This document shows positions 35,235-45,542 of a DNA stretch of 64,000 nucleotides, piece after piece; positions within the stretch are counted from its first letter, which is position 1; every line of letters begins with the position of its first letter. The position numbers were made by a program, and so were the translations under genes. Below the pieces are notes generated by a model, which made no database searches, had not been told where the DNA came from, and saw nothing but the letters and a program-made list of their open reading frames with translations. The DNA comes from Pseudanabaena sp. lw0831 (lineage in GTDB: Bacteria; Cyanobacteriota; Cyanobacteriia; Pseudanabaenales; Pseudanabaenaceae). The stretch spans positions 1 to 64,000 of the forward strand of contig NZ_BBJB01000078.1 in assembly GCF_016584665.1 (NCBI RefSeq), written 5' to 3'.

Positions 35235-35867
35235 ATGTCAATACATCAGGAGGTACTCCAAGTGCCTATCCATGAGACTTTTCAGAGTACTGTGCAGGGG
35301 GAAGGTTTTTGGATAGGCACTCTGGTGGATTTTATCCGTCTTTCAGGTTGTCCAGTTCGTTGTAGTTGGTGTGACACAGGCTACAGTGATGGGGGTGTTA
35401 ATGCACCTAGAGAGATGAAATCATTCACAGAATTACTCAAGGAATTAAAATCTCCTAGAGTTGTGATTAGCGGAGGAGAACCGTTTATCCATAAGCAGTT
35501 GCCACAAATGGTACAAGCATTATTGGATACAGATAGACAGGTTAATATTGAAACATCTGGAGCTTTCTGGCAAGAGATTCCATCATCAGCTTGGATTACT
35601 CTTTCTCCTAAACAACATATCAGTCCAACCTACCCAGTCAAAGAGCTGTTTTGGGAACGTGCAAACGAAATCAAATTTGTAATTAGTACGGGTCAGGAAT
35701 TGGAGTTTTACAAGGATTATTTAACAACAGTCCAAGATCGCCCTATATTTTTACAGCCAGAATGGAATGTACGCGATCGCGCCGTTTCAATTATTTTAGA
35801 GTTACTTCAACAAAACCCAAACTACAGACTCTCTCTACAAACTCATAAATATATAGGTGTTGCATGA
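35235..35867 (+). CDS. queE: 7-carboxy-7-deazaguanine synthase
   Basis: Radical SAM enzyme in the queuosine/preQ0 pathway. The cluster cysteines are C39, C43 and C46 in SGCPVRCSWCDTGY, after the family segment ETFQSTVQGEGFWIG. 210 residues, normal. It overlaps queC by 4 bases (ATGA), so the two form one operon. A RBS GGAGG lies internally near an alternative start but the first ATG is supported by alignment. Confidence 0.94.
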   Translation: MSIHQEVLQVPIHETFQSTVQGEGFWIGTLVDFIRLSGCPVRCSWCDTGYSDGGVNAPREMKSFTELLKELKSPRVVISGGEPFIHKQLPQMVQALLDTDRQVNIETSGAFWQEIPSSAWITLSPKQHISPTYPVKELFWERANEIKFVISTGQELEFYKDYLTTVQDRPIFLQPEWNVRDRAVSIILELLQQNPNYRLSLQTHKYIGVA

Positions 35868-36577
35868 AAAAAGCATTATGTGTTCTTAGCGGAGGACAGG
35901 ATTCAACAACCTGTGCTGCTCTTGCTTGTCAACAGTTTGATGAAGTCCATGCGATTACATTTGATTATGGACAACGCCATGTGGTTGAACTGGAAAGTGC
36001 GATCGCGATCGCCAAATCTCTTAACCTCGCGAGTCATGAAATTATTCAATTAGGTCCTATTTTAAAAGGGACATCTCCCCTAGTTTCAGATACTCCTTTA
36101 GGACAATATGATTCCACAGAAGAATTGCCAGGAGGAGTTGAACCAACGTTTGTGCCAGCACGTAATATCTTGTTTCTTACCTTGGCAGGAAACCGGGCTG
36201 CTGTCCTTGGTATTAAAGATATTTTTATAGGGGTCTGTGAAGCAGATTTCGCAGGTTACTATGATTGCCGCCAAGTATTTATCGATTTCATGGCGAAGGC
36301 GATCGGCGAAGGGATATGGGGCGTTCCTGATTCCTTTATTATCCATACTCCCTTGATGCAATTAACCAAAGCTGAGAGCGTCAATCTTGCGGTTGAGGTA
36401 TTAGGCGATCGCTTCGAGGAAATTCTTGCATTAACTCATACTTGTTATGCTGGAATCAAGGGTGGTTGCGGCAAATGCCATGCCTGTCTGATACGCGATC
36501 GCGGTTTTTCCCAAGCAGGAGTTGAAGATCCAATTTGGAAATTTCGTCAAACTGAACTTGGTCAAGAGCAACCATGA
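35864..36577 (+). CDS. queC: 7-cyano-7-deazaguanine synthase
   Basis: ATP-dependent ligase converting CDG to preQ0. PP-loop LSGGQDSTTC is at the N-terminus, and the zinc cysteines are in C-x8-CGKCHAC near residues 199-213. 237 residues, normal. The product feeds queuosine in tRNA; no DNA-deazaguanine (dpd) genes are nearby. Its stop overlaps the ATG of a short transporter remnant. Confidence 0.95.
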   Translation: MKKALCVLSGGQDSTTCAALACQQFDEVHAITFDYGQRHVVELESAIAIAKSLNLASHEIIQLGPILKGTSPLVSDTPLGQYDSTEELPGGVEPTFVPARNILFLTLAGNRAAVLGIKDIFIGVCEADFAGYYDCRQVFIDFMAKAIGEGIWGVPDSFIIHTPLMQLTKAESVNLAVEVLGDRFEEILALTHTCYAGIKGGCGKCHACLIRDRGFSQAGVEDPIWKFRQTELGQEQP

Positions 36578-36729
36578 TAATCCACCATCAGAAGGATTTT
36601 CGCATTATCTACATTGCGGCTGTAATTTCTGCTCTGGTTAGTACTTGGGTGCTAGTCTTTTTTCTGGTTCCAGAAACAAAAGGGCTTACTCTTGAGGAGA
36701 TTGAAATCCGTTGGGCAAAAGCCCGTTAG
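36574..36729 (+). pseudogene. C-terminal remnant of an MFS sugar transporter
   Basis: An open frame of 51 codons begins at an ATG overlapping the queC stop. It reads one transmembrane helix (IIYIAAVISALVSTWVLVFF) followed by LVPETKGLTLEEIE, the signature end of MFS sugar porters. The remaining 11 helices are absent; upstream DNA in the same frame is queC. It is therefore a fragment left by a deletion or transfer, although it might still be translated by coupling to queC. Confidence 0.75.
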
Positions 36730-36763
36730 AATAAGTGTCTTAAATATTGTAATTAGACTTGAC

Positions 36764-38386
36764 ATGCAAAAAACTGTTGGTATCGTTCGTCAAACCCTTC
36801 GCCAAACATTGGTTGTAACTATTTGTTCGTTCACGCTAACGGCTGGCGAAATTGTGCAAGCTCAAGTTGACTCTAACCCAATCCTGAAAATTGGTATTGT
36901 GCAACGTTTTGGCGAAAGACCACAGGATAGGCTCACACTCAAGGCAACATCAGGTGGCAATTTAACTCTCTCATTTCCATCGGCGGATGGTAAAAGCACG
37001 CAAACGCTAACAACCGATCGCTTAGTCATCGAAATCGCGCTACAACCATTAACACAACCAGTTCTTGAAGAGAAATTAGTCCTCAGTAATCATCGTAGTT
37101 TTGAGAATGCGGCGGCGAGCGCTTTCCATTGGAACGAGAAAGGCATCCAGACTGAAATTGCTCAACCAAGGCGTTGGCAAGTATGGGCAAAGCGCGATAT
37201 GTATGACTCGATGCTGCTGCGTTATTTGATGTTTTACACCCTGCGATCGCAAGGAAATCTGACCGTACAGCTCGATCGGCGGATCTTGCCCCAAAAAACG
37301 ATCGCGTCATGGACAGTGGGAGATTTTCGGTATAACCGCGATCGCCTTGATGTTAGTAGCAGTACAGGACTGGTTGAAGTTAGCTATCAAAGAGAGAATA
37401 AAGCTGAGATTAGCAATCGTGCTTATGCAGGTAGTTTGAGGTTGCAGCCTAATGCTCATCAAAGTTTTACCGTAGTCAATAACGTTCCCTTAGAAACTTA
37501 TGTGCGTGGCGTAGTTCCCCATGAAATTGGTTACAATGCCCCTTATGCGTCAGTGCAGGCCCAAGCGATCCTAGCTCGTACTTATGTGCTGGCTAGTTTA
37601 CATCGCTTTAAGGTAGATGAATATGAGCTTTGTGCTGATACCCAGTGCCAAGTATATCGAGGCTTAGAAGATACTACAGAAGTCGCCGATCGCGCGATCG
37701 CAGATACCAGAGGCTTGGTTCTCACCTACAACAATAAGGCGATCGACGCGCTCTATTCATCAACAACGGGTGGCATTACCGCAGACTACAATGATATTTG
37801 GGATGGAACGCCACGTCCCTATTTGCAATCGGTACTGGATCTTGCAAATCGTCCTGAAAATCAGCGATCGGCAAATATTGCTGACGATAAAAATCTCAAA
37901 GCATTTTTAGAACGTCAGATGGGATTTAATGAGGCGGGGTGGAAAAATCTTCGTTGGCGTAGAATCGGCTCATTAGAAGAATTGCAAACTTCTTTGAAAA
38001 AGTTTTTGCGATTTTCTGGAGATAGTACAACTAATTTTAGTGCGATTAAACAGTTGCAAGTCTCAAAAAGAGCGGCTTCAGGACGAGTTTTAGAAATGGA
38101 AGTAACCACTGATACTGGCAAAATCTTCGTCAAAAAAGATGAAATCATCGATGCTTTCGATCCACCTGATAGCACTTTCTTTAAACTAGAGCCAATTTAT
38201 CAAGATAAAGTATTGACTGGATATGCTTTTGTTGGTGGTGGCTTGGGGCATGGCGTGGGCATGAGCCAAACAGGTTCTTATAATTTAGCTCGTATGGGTT
38301 GGACTTACGATCGCATTCTCAACTTTTATTACACAAACGCGCAGTTACAAAAACTGCGTGCTGAATACTACACGCCGAGACAGTAA
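36764..38386 (+). CDS. SpoIID/LytB domain protein
   Basis: Exported protein with a SpoIID domain, known in sporulation as a lytic transglycosylase; cyanobacterial members have unclear roles in the cell wall. Signal peptide is within residues 1-34 (TLVVTICSFTLTAGEIVQAQ). Domain motifs are NVPLETYVRGVVPHE, QAQAILARTYVLAS, SSTTGGIT and the C-terminal GLGHGVGMSQTG. The start at 36764 gives 540 residues; an in-frame ATG at 36692 would lie inside the transporter remnant. Confidence 0.87.
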   Translation: MQKTVGIVRQTLRQTLVVTICSFTLTAGEIVQAQVDSNPILKIGIVQRFGERPQDRLTLKATSGGNLTLSFPSADGKSTQTLTTDRLVIEIALQPLTQPVLEEKLVLSNHRSFENAAASAFHWNEKGIQTEIAQPRRWQVWAKRDMYDSMLLRYLMFYTLRSQGNLTVQLDRRILPQKTIASWTVGDFRYNRDRLDVSSSTGLVEVSYQRENKAEISNRAYAGSLRLQPNAHQSFTVVNNVPLETYVRGVVPHEIGYNAPYASVQAQAILARTYVLASLHRFKVDEYELCADTQCQVYRGLEDTTEVADRAIADTRGLVLTYNNKAIDALYSSTTGGITADYNDIWDGTPRPYLQSVLDLANRPENQRSANIADDKNLKAFLERQMGFNEAGWKNLRWRRIGSLEELQTSLKKFLRFSGDSTTNFSAIKQLQVSKRAASGRVLEMEVTTDTGKIFVKKDEIIDAFDPPDSTFFKLEPIYQDKVLTGYAFVGGGLGHGVGMSQTGSYNLARMGWTYDRILNFYYTNAQLQKLRAEYYTPRQ

Positions 38387-38417
38387 AAAATGCCCGCTAT
38401 GCGGGCATTTTTTACTG
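38381..38417. terminator. Bidirectional terminator carrying both stop codons
   Basis: Perfect 17-bp arms starting CAGTAAAAAATGCCCGC around TAT. The stop of the SpoIID-like gene (38384-38386) is in the left arm and that of chlD (38412-38414) in the right arm; each gene therefore ends CAG-TAA. T-runs occur on both strands, so it should terminate both transcripts. Confidence 0.9.
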
Positions 38418-40460
38418 TCTCAGATCCGCGATCGCACTCAGCGCGACATTTGCGATCGCTTGATCAGTTGCCTTGGGTAAATGGTAATATTTGCCACCAC
38501 CTGCGGCGGCGAGTTCCTTGGCAAAGCCAGTAGACACGAATTTATTTTCGGTATCAATTACTAAAAGCCCTAAGTTCAAGGCGCGAATTTTGCGACAAAT
38601 ATCGATCAACTCGGCTTTGATATCAGGCTTATTTTCAGGATCAATCGGCTCACCCATCGATCGCGCTAATGGCACATTGCCACGACCATCAGTAATCGCC
38701 ACAATGGTCACCGAACCAACATCGCCCGACTGTCTAGCATTAATCGCCACTCTTACCGCCTGAGTCAAACCATGCGCTAGTGGCGAACCACCACCACAGG
38801 GCATCGTATCCAAGCGACGACGTGCTGCTTCGATGGAACGGGTGGGCGGTAACAATACATCGGCTTTTTCACCTCGAAATGGAATCAAAGAAATTTGGTC
38901 GCGGTTTTGATAGCTATCAGTTAACATCCGCAAAGCCGCACCCTTAGCCGACTGCATCCGATTCAATGCCATTGATCCAGAAGCATCTACTAAGAAAATT
39001 GTCAGCGCTCCCGCCTTCCGAGCCAACTTCTTCGCTCTGATATCCACATCTTCAACGATGACCTTACGATGCGGTTGGCGCAATCTTCTCGCCTTCTGAT
39101 AGGGAGCCGAAGCACGGAGAGTGGCATCGACAGCAATGCGATCGCTCTTTCCTTGAGGCAAAATTGGCTTGATATAACGCCCTCGCTCTTGGGAATAAAT
39201 CACGTTGCGCGTGCCCGATCGCCCTTGCTTCTGCATTGACTGAGCAAAGAAGAGAACTTCAGGATCAAGAATTACACCTTCAGGATCGAAGACAAACTCT
39301 TCAGGAATTTCAGGGGATTCATCCTGCTCTTGTTCTTGTTCCTGATCCTCTTGATCTTCATTCTGTTCTTGTTCTCCTTCATCTTGATCTGGCGGCGGCG
39401 GCGGTGCTTGCTGCTGCTGTTGCTGTTCGGGTTGTTGTTGTTCGGGTTGTAAAGGCGATCGCGGCACAATTACCAACTCCACGGCCTGACGTAAGTCATC
39501 AGCATTAACTTGAGTGCGACTTTCCAAAGCCGCCGCCGCTTTCGCCACTCGCAAGGCAAATAACTCAGCGCGATGTCCTTGGACTCCACCCCTCACTGCT
39601 TCAGCAACTAAATATTGAATCTGCGCCCTCGAAATTGTGATGTCTTTCAGCCATTCCCGCGCCAAAATAATTTGTGTCCGCAAGTCATCAATATCAGAGT
39701 CATAACTACTTAAAAAGGCTTCAGGAGAATTGGCATAACCCAACACCATATCCACTGCTTCCACTCGCTGATCGAGAGACAGAACTCCATCGGCTGATAG
39801 ATTAATCGCAATCCGATCCATCAGATGTTCGCCTAAGATGCCCTCTTCTGGATTATAGGTCGCAATTAGCAATGGGTTACAAGGATGTTGATAGCTAATA
39901 CCTTCGCGTTCGACTTGGTTATAGCCTGTAGAGAGAACCGAAAGCAGTAAATTAGAAATCTGAGGATCGAGTAAATTAATTTCGTCAATATACAGAACAC
40001 CGCGATGGGCTTCTGCTAAAATCCCTGGCTGAAATACGGTTTGCCCCTCGCGCACAGACCGACTCACATCTACCGAGCCAATCAGCCGATCTTCAGTAAT
40101 TCCCAAAGGAATCTGAATGAACGGCGCAGGAATTACTTTAGTTTCGATCTCGCTAAGCTCTCTTCCCTGCATCGCTTCAACCAAAGCATCATCCCATTCA
40201 TCAGGATTAGTCGGATCGCAGTTACTTAGAGAGGCGATCGCAACTTCAATGGGAGGCAGTAAGGCATGAATACCACGCGCAAGGACAGATTTGGCTGTGC
40301 CACGTCTACCTGCGAGGGCGATGCCACCTATGCAAGGATCGATCGCAGCTAGCAATAAAGCGGTTTTAATCGCTTCTTGACCGACCACGGCCGCAAGGGG
40401 AAATGTGATGGGAGTATAAGATATGTTTGTGATTGGGTTGGCGGGTGGCGAAGAGACCAT
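38412..40460 (-). CDS. chlD: Magnesium chelatase ATPase subunit D
   Basis: Subunit of Mg-chelatase, the first committed step of chlorophyll synthesis. Three parts in 682 residues: an AAA+ domain ([13 protein letters not shown] near 52, then [11 protein letters not shown]), a Gln/Pro/acidic linker with [17 protein letters not shown], and a C-terminal integrin-I domain with a MIDAS motif DASGSM. chlH and chlI are not in the window. Confidence 0.96.
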   Translation of the reverse strand: MVSSPPANPITNISYTPITFPLAAVVGQEAIKTALLLAAIDPCIGGIALAGRRGTAKSVLARGIHALLPPIEVAIASLSNCDPTNPDEWDDALVEAMQGRELSEIETKVIPAPFIQIPLGITEDRLIGSVDVSRSVREGQTVFQPGILAEAHRGVLYIDEINLLDPQISNLLLSVLSTGYNQVEREGISYQHPCNPLLIATYNPEEGILGEHLMDRIAINLSADGVLSLDQRVEAVDMVLGYANSPEAFLSSYDSDIDDLRTQIILAREWLKDITISRAQIQYLVAEAVRGGVQGHRAELFALRVAKAAAALESRTQVNADDLRQAVELVIVPRSPLQPEQQQPEQQQQQQAPPPPPDQDEGEQEQNEDQEDQEQEQEQDESPEIPEEFVFDPEGVILDPEVLFFAQSMQKQGRSGTRNVIYSQERGRYIKPILPQGKSDRIAVDATLRASAPYQKARRLRQPHRKVIVEDVDIRAKKLARKAGALTIFLVDASGSMALNRMQSAKGAALRMLTDSYQNRDQISLIPFRGEKADVLLPPTRSIEAARRRLDTMPCGGGSPLAHGLTQAVRVAINARQSGDVGSVTIVAITDGRGNVPLARSMGEPIDPENKPDIKAELIDICRKIRALNLGLLVIDTENKFVSTGFAKELAAAGGGKYYHLPKATDQAIANVALSAIADLRQ

Positions 40461-40591
40461 GCGATCAAGTTATGGGTTGAAAAATATAAAAATTTTAGGA
40501 AGTGAAATTTTAAGCTTCAGGTCAATTATAGCGTTTAGTAGTCTAAGCTAAGATTTAGATCTGGCTCACTTAGTTAAGAATATAAGCAGTC

Positions 40592-41044
40592 ATGACAAAA
40601 ACAACATGGGAAAATCTGGTGTTTGAGTCGCCATATTTAGCGGTGGTGACAGCAAAGCAATTGTTGCAAGAGGGACAGATGACTGAAGCCTACAGCCTTT
40701 TGGAGAGTTTAGAGGAGTCAATGGGGCGATCGGAAAAAAGGGGCGTAAGCAGTCAGCTAACTCGACTGATGTTGCATGTGATCAAGTGGAAATGTCAACC
40801 TGAAAAACGCAGTGCTAGTTGGGTAATTTCAATTCGTTCGGCGCGGCGTGAGATTGCGGAAAGTCAGCAAGAGATGCCAAGTTTGAATCGAGATTTTCTA
40901 AGTTCGATTTGGGACAAATGTTTTGCGGCGGCGAAACAGGATGCTAGGGATGAGATGGGCAAGAAAGCAGAAATCACGGCGCTAAGTTGGGATGAGGTCT
41001 TTGAACAAAGATATACAATTTGGGAAGATGATGATTTAACATAA
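40592..41044 (+). CDS. DUF29-like family protein
   Basis: 150-residue protein with an N-terminal helical segment, LLHVIKWKCQPEKRSASW-type centre and ending EQRYTIWEDDD. Centre and length match DUF29 proteins, which are numerous in cyanobacteria and have no known function. It stands just upstream of a defence-type gene pair in the same direction with a 74-base gap. Confidence 0.7.
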   Translation: MTKTTWENLVFESPYLAVVTAKQLLQEGQMTEAYSLLESLEESMGRSEKRGVSSQLTRLMLHVIKWKCQPEKRSASWVISIRSARREIAESQQEMPSLNRDFLSSIWDKCFAAAKQDARDEMGKKAEITALSWDEVFEQRYTIWEDDDLT

Positions 41045-41118
41045 TTAGCTACTTTTAAGTTGCTACAATAGTATTTACGTGATTTATTCACATGTTTTTG
41101 CCTCTTGAGTGAAAAATT

Positions 41119-42414
41119 ATGCTTTTAGACTTTACTGTAGAGAACTTTCGCTCGATTAAGGGTGCGGAAACGTTAAGTGCTGTGGCAGCAAGTAAGAGCA
41201 AGGCTAAACCCAGTAATAGTGAAAGCAGTCGTCGAGTTAAGTCTGATGATGAAATTGCCCAGCCTTTTCACGTTGAGGGTTGGGATATTGATATTTTGCC
41301 AGTAATTTCGATCTTCGGTGCTAACGCTTCAGGCAAAAGTAATATTTTAAAAGCTCTTAATTACCTACTTAATTTTTTGGTTGTTGGGGATTATGATCAT
41401 GGAGCAGACTTAATACCTTTTAAGCTCGATCATCAGTGTGTATTACTGCCAAGCCATTTTTATCTTCGTACAGCATTTAATGGAAATATATACATATATT
41501 CTTTAGTTCTAAACAGCACTAGGATACTTTCCGAAAAACTTGAATATTCTCCATTATCTACAAAGAGATCACGATTACTATATAGTCGAATTTGGAACGA
41601 AGAAAACAAAAAATTTGATTGGAAAAATGGTTCAGATTTTTCTGGTTCGCATATTCAACTTGAAAAAAGCTTAAAAGAGCGTGAACCTTTTATAGATCTT
41701 CTCTCCAAATTAGAAGTTTCAGTAGTTCAACCTCTTATTAACTGGTTAAGTTTAAATCGATTTGGAAGCTATTGTGGAGAATTTGACACCAAGATCATCA
41801 ATTTGTTATGGCTTGAACAGTCTCCTAGCAATACATTCACCGTGATCTTGCCTATAGCTTTAAAAAAAGGTAGAGATATTTTACTTAAGTTTGATACAGG
41901 CTTATATGACATTGAAATCAGAAAGACTAAAGATGCTGAGAATAGTTATCAAATATACGCTTTGCATAAAACAGAAGACGCAAAAATTATCTCGTGGAAA
42001 TTTGAAGAAGAGTCTATGGGAACGCAAAAACTATTCGATTTAGCTTGCAGGGTTCAGCTTATGTTTCTATTAGGTTCTCTAGTTATAGCGGATGAATTGG
42101 GTTCAAACATACACCCAAATATTACTCGTGAGATAGTCAAACTATTCCAAAATCCTGAGACTAATCCCAATCGTACTCAACTCATTTTTACTAGTCACGA
42201 TAATACTTTGCAGAGAAATAATTTGCTGCGAAGAGATCAGATTTGGTTTACGCAGAAACGTCCTGACCAAAGTACAGAGCTATATTCACTTAGTGATTTT
42301 AAAGTGCGTAATGATTTAGCGATTGACAAAGCGTATCTAGATGGAAGATTTGGAGCAGTTCCATTTATTTCTGATGAAGATGACTTTATGCCAGTAGGTG
42401 AGGATAATGGCTAA
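41119..42414 (+). CDS. AAA family ATPase, AbiL/RloA-like, of a two-gene defence module
   Basis: OLD/ABC-type ATPase of 431 residues. It begins MLLDFTVENFRSIKGAETLS, with Walker A GANASGKSNILKALN near residue 69 and a C-terminal ADELGSNIHPNITREIVKLF and TSHDNTL that stand for Walker B and the switch histidine. It is followed by an RloB gene that overlaps it by 8-17 bases. This pair corresponds to AbiL-type/RloAB abortive infection modules, so a phage-defence role is likely but untested here. Confidence 0.83.
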   Translation: MLLDFTVENFRSIKGAETLSAVAASKSKAKPSNSESSRRVKSDDEIAQPFHVEGWDIDILPVISIFGANASGKSNILKALNYLLNFLVVGDYDHGADLIPFKLDHQCVLLPSHFYLRTAFNGNIYIYSLVLNSTRILSEKLEYSPLSTKRSRLLYSRIWNEENKKFDWKNGSDFSGSHIQLEKSLKEREPFIDLLSKLEVSVVQPLINWLSLNRFGSYCGEFDTKIINLLWLEQSPSNTFTVILPIALKKGRDILLKFDTGLYDIEIRKTKDAENSYQIYALHKTEDAKIISWKFEEESMGTQKLFDLACRVQLMFLLGSLVIADELGSNIHPNITREIVKLFQNPETNPNRTQLIFTSHDNTLQRNNLLRRDQIWFTQKRPDQSTELYSLSDFKVRNDLAIDKAYLDGRFGAVPFISDEDDFMPVGEDNG

Positions 42415-43039
42415 ACCTTCTTTTAAAAGAAATGCTCCTAAAAAAGAGGTTGCCAAAAAGATTCTAATTGCTTGCGAAGGCAAATATACAGAGCCTTTAT
42501 ATCTCAAAGCAATCAAACAAGATTTGCGTTTATCTACAGTAAAAATTACTATCCTCCCCCATGATGGAACTGATCCACTTAGTGTGGTGAATAAAGTATT
42601 AGACAAGAGGCAAGATGTAAAACGAGAAGGGACTTGGGAAAAGGAAGATTTAGCTTGGGCTGTTTTTGATGGTGACGAGCATATTCAGAAAGATCCAAAT
42701 AATTGGTATCAAGCTATTCAGAAAGCGAAAAAAGAAAACGTCAGGCTGGCGGTCACCAATCCTAGCATTGAGTTTTGGTTTCTTGTCCATTTCCAAGATT
42801 ACTCAGCAAATATTGCACCAGATAAGGCTGAAAAACTATTAAAGAAGCATATTCCAAATTACGATAAATCTGGATGCTATTATCCAGAACTACTCAACAA
42901 CGCACGAACTAATAATGCGATCGCAAGAGCAAAAGATCTTGATAACTTAGCCAAACAAAATAAACTACCTGAATATGCAAATCCCTGCTGTAGCGGTATC
43001 TCTCAATTAGTCGATATGCTTTTGGGAATGGGCAACTGA
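42407..43039 (+). CDS. rloB: RloB-like protein
   Basis: 210-residue partner of the upstream ATPase. RloB-type features are ILIACEGKYTEPLYLKAIK at the start, AVFDGDEH in the middle and NPSIEFWFLVHFQDY, consistent with a Toprim-like nuclease fold with acidic residues E and D-x-D-x. The ATG at 42407 follows GAGGATA; an in-frame GTG at 42398 adds three residues. The overlap with the ATPase suggests coupled translation. Confidence 0.83.
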   Translation: MAKPSFKRNAPKKEVAKKILIACEGKYTEPLYLKAIKQDLRLSTVKITILPHDGTDPLSVVNKVLDKRQDVKREGTWEKEDLAWAVFDGDEHIQKDPNNWYQAIQKAKKENVRLAVTNPSIEFWFLVHFQDYSANIAPDKAEKLLKKHIPNYDKSGCYYPELLNNARTNNAIARAKDLDNLAKQNKLPEYANPCCSGISQLVDMLLGMGN

Positions 43040-43051
43040 TTTTTCTTATTC

Positions 43052-43074
43052 CCCTCTCCTTTGCAAGGAGAGGG
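43052..43074. repeat. CCCTCTCC...GGAGAGGG interspersed repeat
   Basis: 10-bp arms CCCTCTCCTT and complement around TGC, followed by GATTAGGGGTGAGG. Same type as the repeat near 13901. It lies between the RloB gene and the porin remnant. Confidence 0.65.
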
Positions 43075-43094
43075 ATTAGGGGTGAGGTTTTTAT

Positions 43095-43722
43095 CTAGAA
43101 CGAGAATACAGTTCTCAATGTACCGACAGTGATTGTGCTATTGCCACTGTTGTTATTGGGATTGAAGATTAACTGCAAATCAGGAGTGATGCTGATATTG
43201 TCAGAGATAGGGAAGCGATAGAACAACTCCACATTGGTTTGAGTAGCATTACCAACATTACTCTCGATGAAAGGTTGTCCAACTGCGATCGCAGCCATTG
43301 CGCCTTCCTTAAACAAATCAGGGAACGCGAAACCCGCAGACCAAGTTTGAGGACTCAGAGAGGCATTACCTGAAACCGTGTAGCTAGGGAGTGCTGCGGA
43401 AATAGCATTGCTGCGATTGCTGATATTGCCAAATCCATAGCGACCAAAAAGCGCCACAGATTTATTGAAAGCCCACTCAAGGTTCACACCACCTGTGTTG
43501 TAATCCAGATTATTTACTGAGGCGCGAGTATATTGCAGACGGATCGCAAAGGGACTAGCATCTTCGGAATTCTTCGGTACAAATTCTAGCTCAACCGTAC
43601 TCTGATAAGGATCACCAATAAGCCACGGTTGTTCGTGCCGTTAGAGGTCGGGCTACTGGCATTCTGGGATACAGCCAGCCGAGAAAGTTTCTGTTGGTGT
43701 GATACATCCATTTAGCTTTGAT
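43095..43722 (-). pseudogene. Truncated, frameshifted outer-membrane porin (OprB/iron uptake porin type)
   Basis: Only the C-terminal barrel part remains. The last frame reads WLIGDPYQSTVELEF through the final strand LRTVFSF, with beta-strand alternation typical of porins. Upstream, KAKWMYHTNRNF is in a second frame and AVSQNASSPTSNGTNN in a third, so two frameshifts (near 43680 and 43627) separate the pieces. No signal peptide or SLH domain is present. The 5' boundary at 43722 lies next to a 34-base palindrome. Confidence 0.8.
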
Positions 43723-43725
43723 ACC

Positions 43726-43759
43726 AATTCATGAAAGTGTTGCAACACTTTCATGAATT
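43726..43759. repeat. Perfect 34-base palindrome without loop
   Basis: Arm AATTCATGAAAGTGTTG and its exact complement directly abut. It forms the 5' boundary of the porin remnant. Confidence 0.9.
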
Positions 43760-43785
43760 AAGACTAAAACCCATTCAGGTCTTTA

Positions 43786-43818
43786 AAAGCACAAAATTGC
43801 GTAGCAATTTTGTGCTTT
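43786..43818. repeat. Perfect palindrome upstream of zwf
   Basis: 15-bp arms AAAGCACAAAATTGC and complement around GTA. It is similar to the one at 32401-32433. The rest of the interval to zwf holds no evident gene. Confidence 0.88.
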
Positions 43819-44012
43819 ATCATTACCAAGATCTTTTCTGACGTTTGAAAATTTAATTGTCATGTTTTCATTAAACTCAGTTTTGTGGGGTTTAGCGCCT
43901 GCAAACCAGAAAACTCCACAATTAGCCCAGTGATCCTAAAGGAAAATAGACGATATTGTTAGAAAAATGAATATATTGGCTAGAATCTACCTAGCGTTCA
44001 ACAAACGAGCCT

Positions 44013-45542
44013 GTGGTACAAATACTCGAAAATCCCTTACGGGTTGGTTTACAGCAAGAAAGAACACCTGAACCTCTGATCCTTGTAATCTTTGGTGCGT
44101 CGGGTGATTTGACTATTCGCAAGCTAGTTCCAGCGATCTATCATCTCAAACAGCAGCGTCGGCTCCCGCCCGAACTCACAATCGTAGGAGTGGCTCGAAG
44201 ACCTTGGAGTCATGACTACTTTCGCGAGCAAATGCGTGAGGGCGTGGAAAAGTTCTCCGTGGGTATTGGCGCTGAAGCAATTTGGCAAGATTTTGCTGAA
44301 GGCTTATATTACCAATCCCTCGATATGAGCAATCTTGAGGATTATAAAAAGCTTGATGAGTTTCTCAATCAAATTGATAAAGAAAGGGGTACTCGCGGTA
44401 ATCGAGTCTTTTATTTAGCCGTTTCACCCAATTACTTTACCGATGCGATCGAGAAGTTGGGGCAAGCTGGGATGATCAAGAACGCCGAAAAGACTCGACT
44501 AGTAATTGAGAAACCCTTTGGGCGCGATTTGTCATCATGTCAAGATCTCAACCGAGTAGTTCAGAAAGCTTGTGACGAAAAACAGATTTATCGGATCGAT
44601 CATTATTTGGGCAAAGAAACCGTTCAGAATCTTTTGGTGCTGCGATTTGCCAATGCGATTTTTGAACCACTATGGAATCGCCAGTTTATCGACCATATCC
44701 AAATTACGGTTGCAGAAACCGTTGGTGTTGAAGATCGAGCTGGTTATTATGAAAACTCTGGGGCGCTCAGGGATATGTTGCAAAATCATTTGATGCAACT
44801 TTTTTGCTTGACAGCAATGGAACCACCTAACGCCATGGATGCAGACTCTCTGCGAAATGAGAAAGTGAAGGTGATTCAGGCAACCCGACTCGCCGATACA
44901 CGCCGCCTTGAGCGATCATGTGTACGAGCGCAATATGGACAGGGCTGGATGAAGGGTAAACAGGTGGAAGGCTATCGCCGTGAACCTAATGTTAATCCTG
45001 ATTCTTTAGTGCCAACCTATGTAGCCATGAAGTTTGAAGTAAATAACTGGCGTTGGCAAGGTGTTCCTTTCTATTTACGAACTGGCAAACGGATGCCCAA
45101 AAAAGTCAGCGAAATTGCGATTCAGTTTCGTGATGTGCCTTATTTACTATTTCAGTCAGCAGCAAAGCAGGTCTCACCTAACGTACTGACACTCAGGATT
45201 CAGCCTAATGAGGGTGTGGCTCTGAAGTTTGAGGCAAAGATGCCAGGAGCTGACCTGCGATCGCGATCGGTAGAGATGGACTTTGGCTATGGCAAAACCT
45301 TTGGTATCGAAGGCTCCGATGCTTACGATCGCCTATTGCTAGACTGTATGTTGGGCGATCAGACACTATTTACACGCGGTGACGAAGTGGAAGCCGCTTG
45401 GAAAGTGGTAACACCTGCGCTTACTGCATGGGAAATGCCCAATGATCCCAGCGTCGTTCCACAATACGAAGCTGGAACTTGGGGCCCATCTGAAGCCGAG
45501 CAACTGATCGAACGTGATGGACGACAGTGGCGACGACTTTGA
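44013..45542 (+). CDS. zwf: Glucose-6-phosphate 1-dehydrogenase
   Basis: First enzyme of the oxidative pentose phosphate pathway, important for night metabolism in cyanobacteria. The cofactor motif [11 protein letters not shown] is near residue 29 and the active-site segment RIDHYLGKE near 195. 509 residues, normal; start codon GTG. opcA follows 101 bases downstream, the usual cyanobacterial pairing. Confidence 0.96.
   Translation: MVQILENPLRVGLQQERTPEPLILVIFGASGDLTIRKLVPAIYHLKQQRRLPPELTIVGVARRPWSHDYFREQMREGVEKFSVGIGAEAIWQDFAEGLYYQSLDMSNLEDYKKLDEFLNQIDKERGTRGNRVFYLAVSPNYFTDAIEKLGQAGMIKNAEKTRLVIEKPFGRDLSSCQDLNRVVQKACDEKQIYRIDHYLGKETVQNLLVLRFANAIFEPLWNRQFIDHIQITVAETVGVEDRAGYYENSGALRDMLQNHLMQLFCLTAMEPPNAMDADSLRNEKVKVIQATRLADTRRLERSCVRAQYGQGWMKGKQVEGYRREPNVNPDSLVPTYVAMKFEVNNWRWQGVPFYLRTGKRMPKKVSEIAIQFRDVPYLLFQSAAKQVSPNVLTLRIQPNEGVALKFEAKMPGADLRSRSVEMDFGYGKTFGIEGSDAYDRLLLDCMLGDQTLFTRGDEVEAAWKVVTPALTAWEMPNDPSVVPQYEAGTWGPSEAEQLIERDGRQWRRL

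Noticed and set aside
35235-36577. DNA 7-deazaguanine (dpd) modification system
   Set aside because: queE and queC are present, but no DpdA or other dpd genes lie nearby; the ordinary queuosine pathway is enough.
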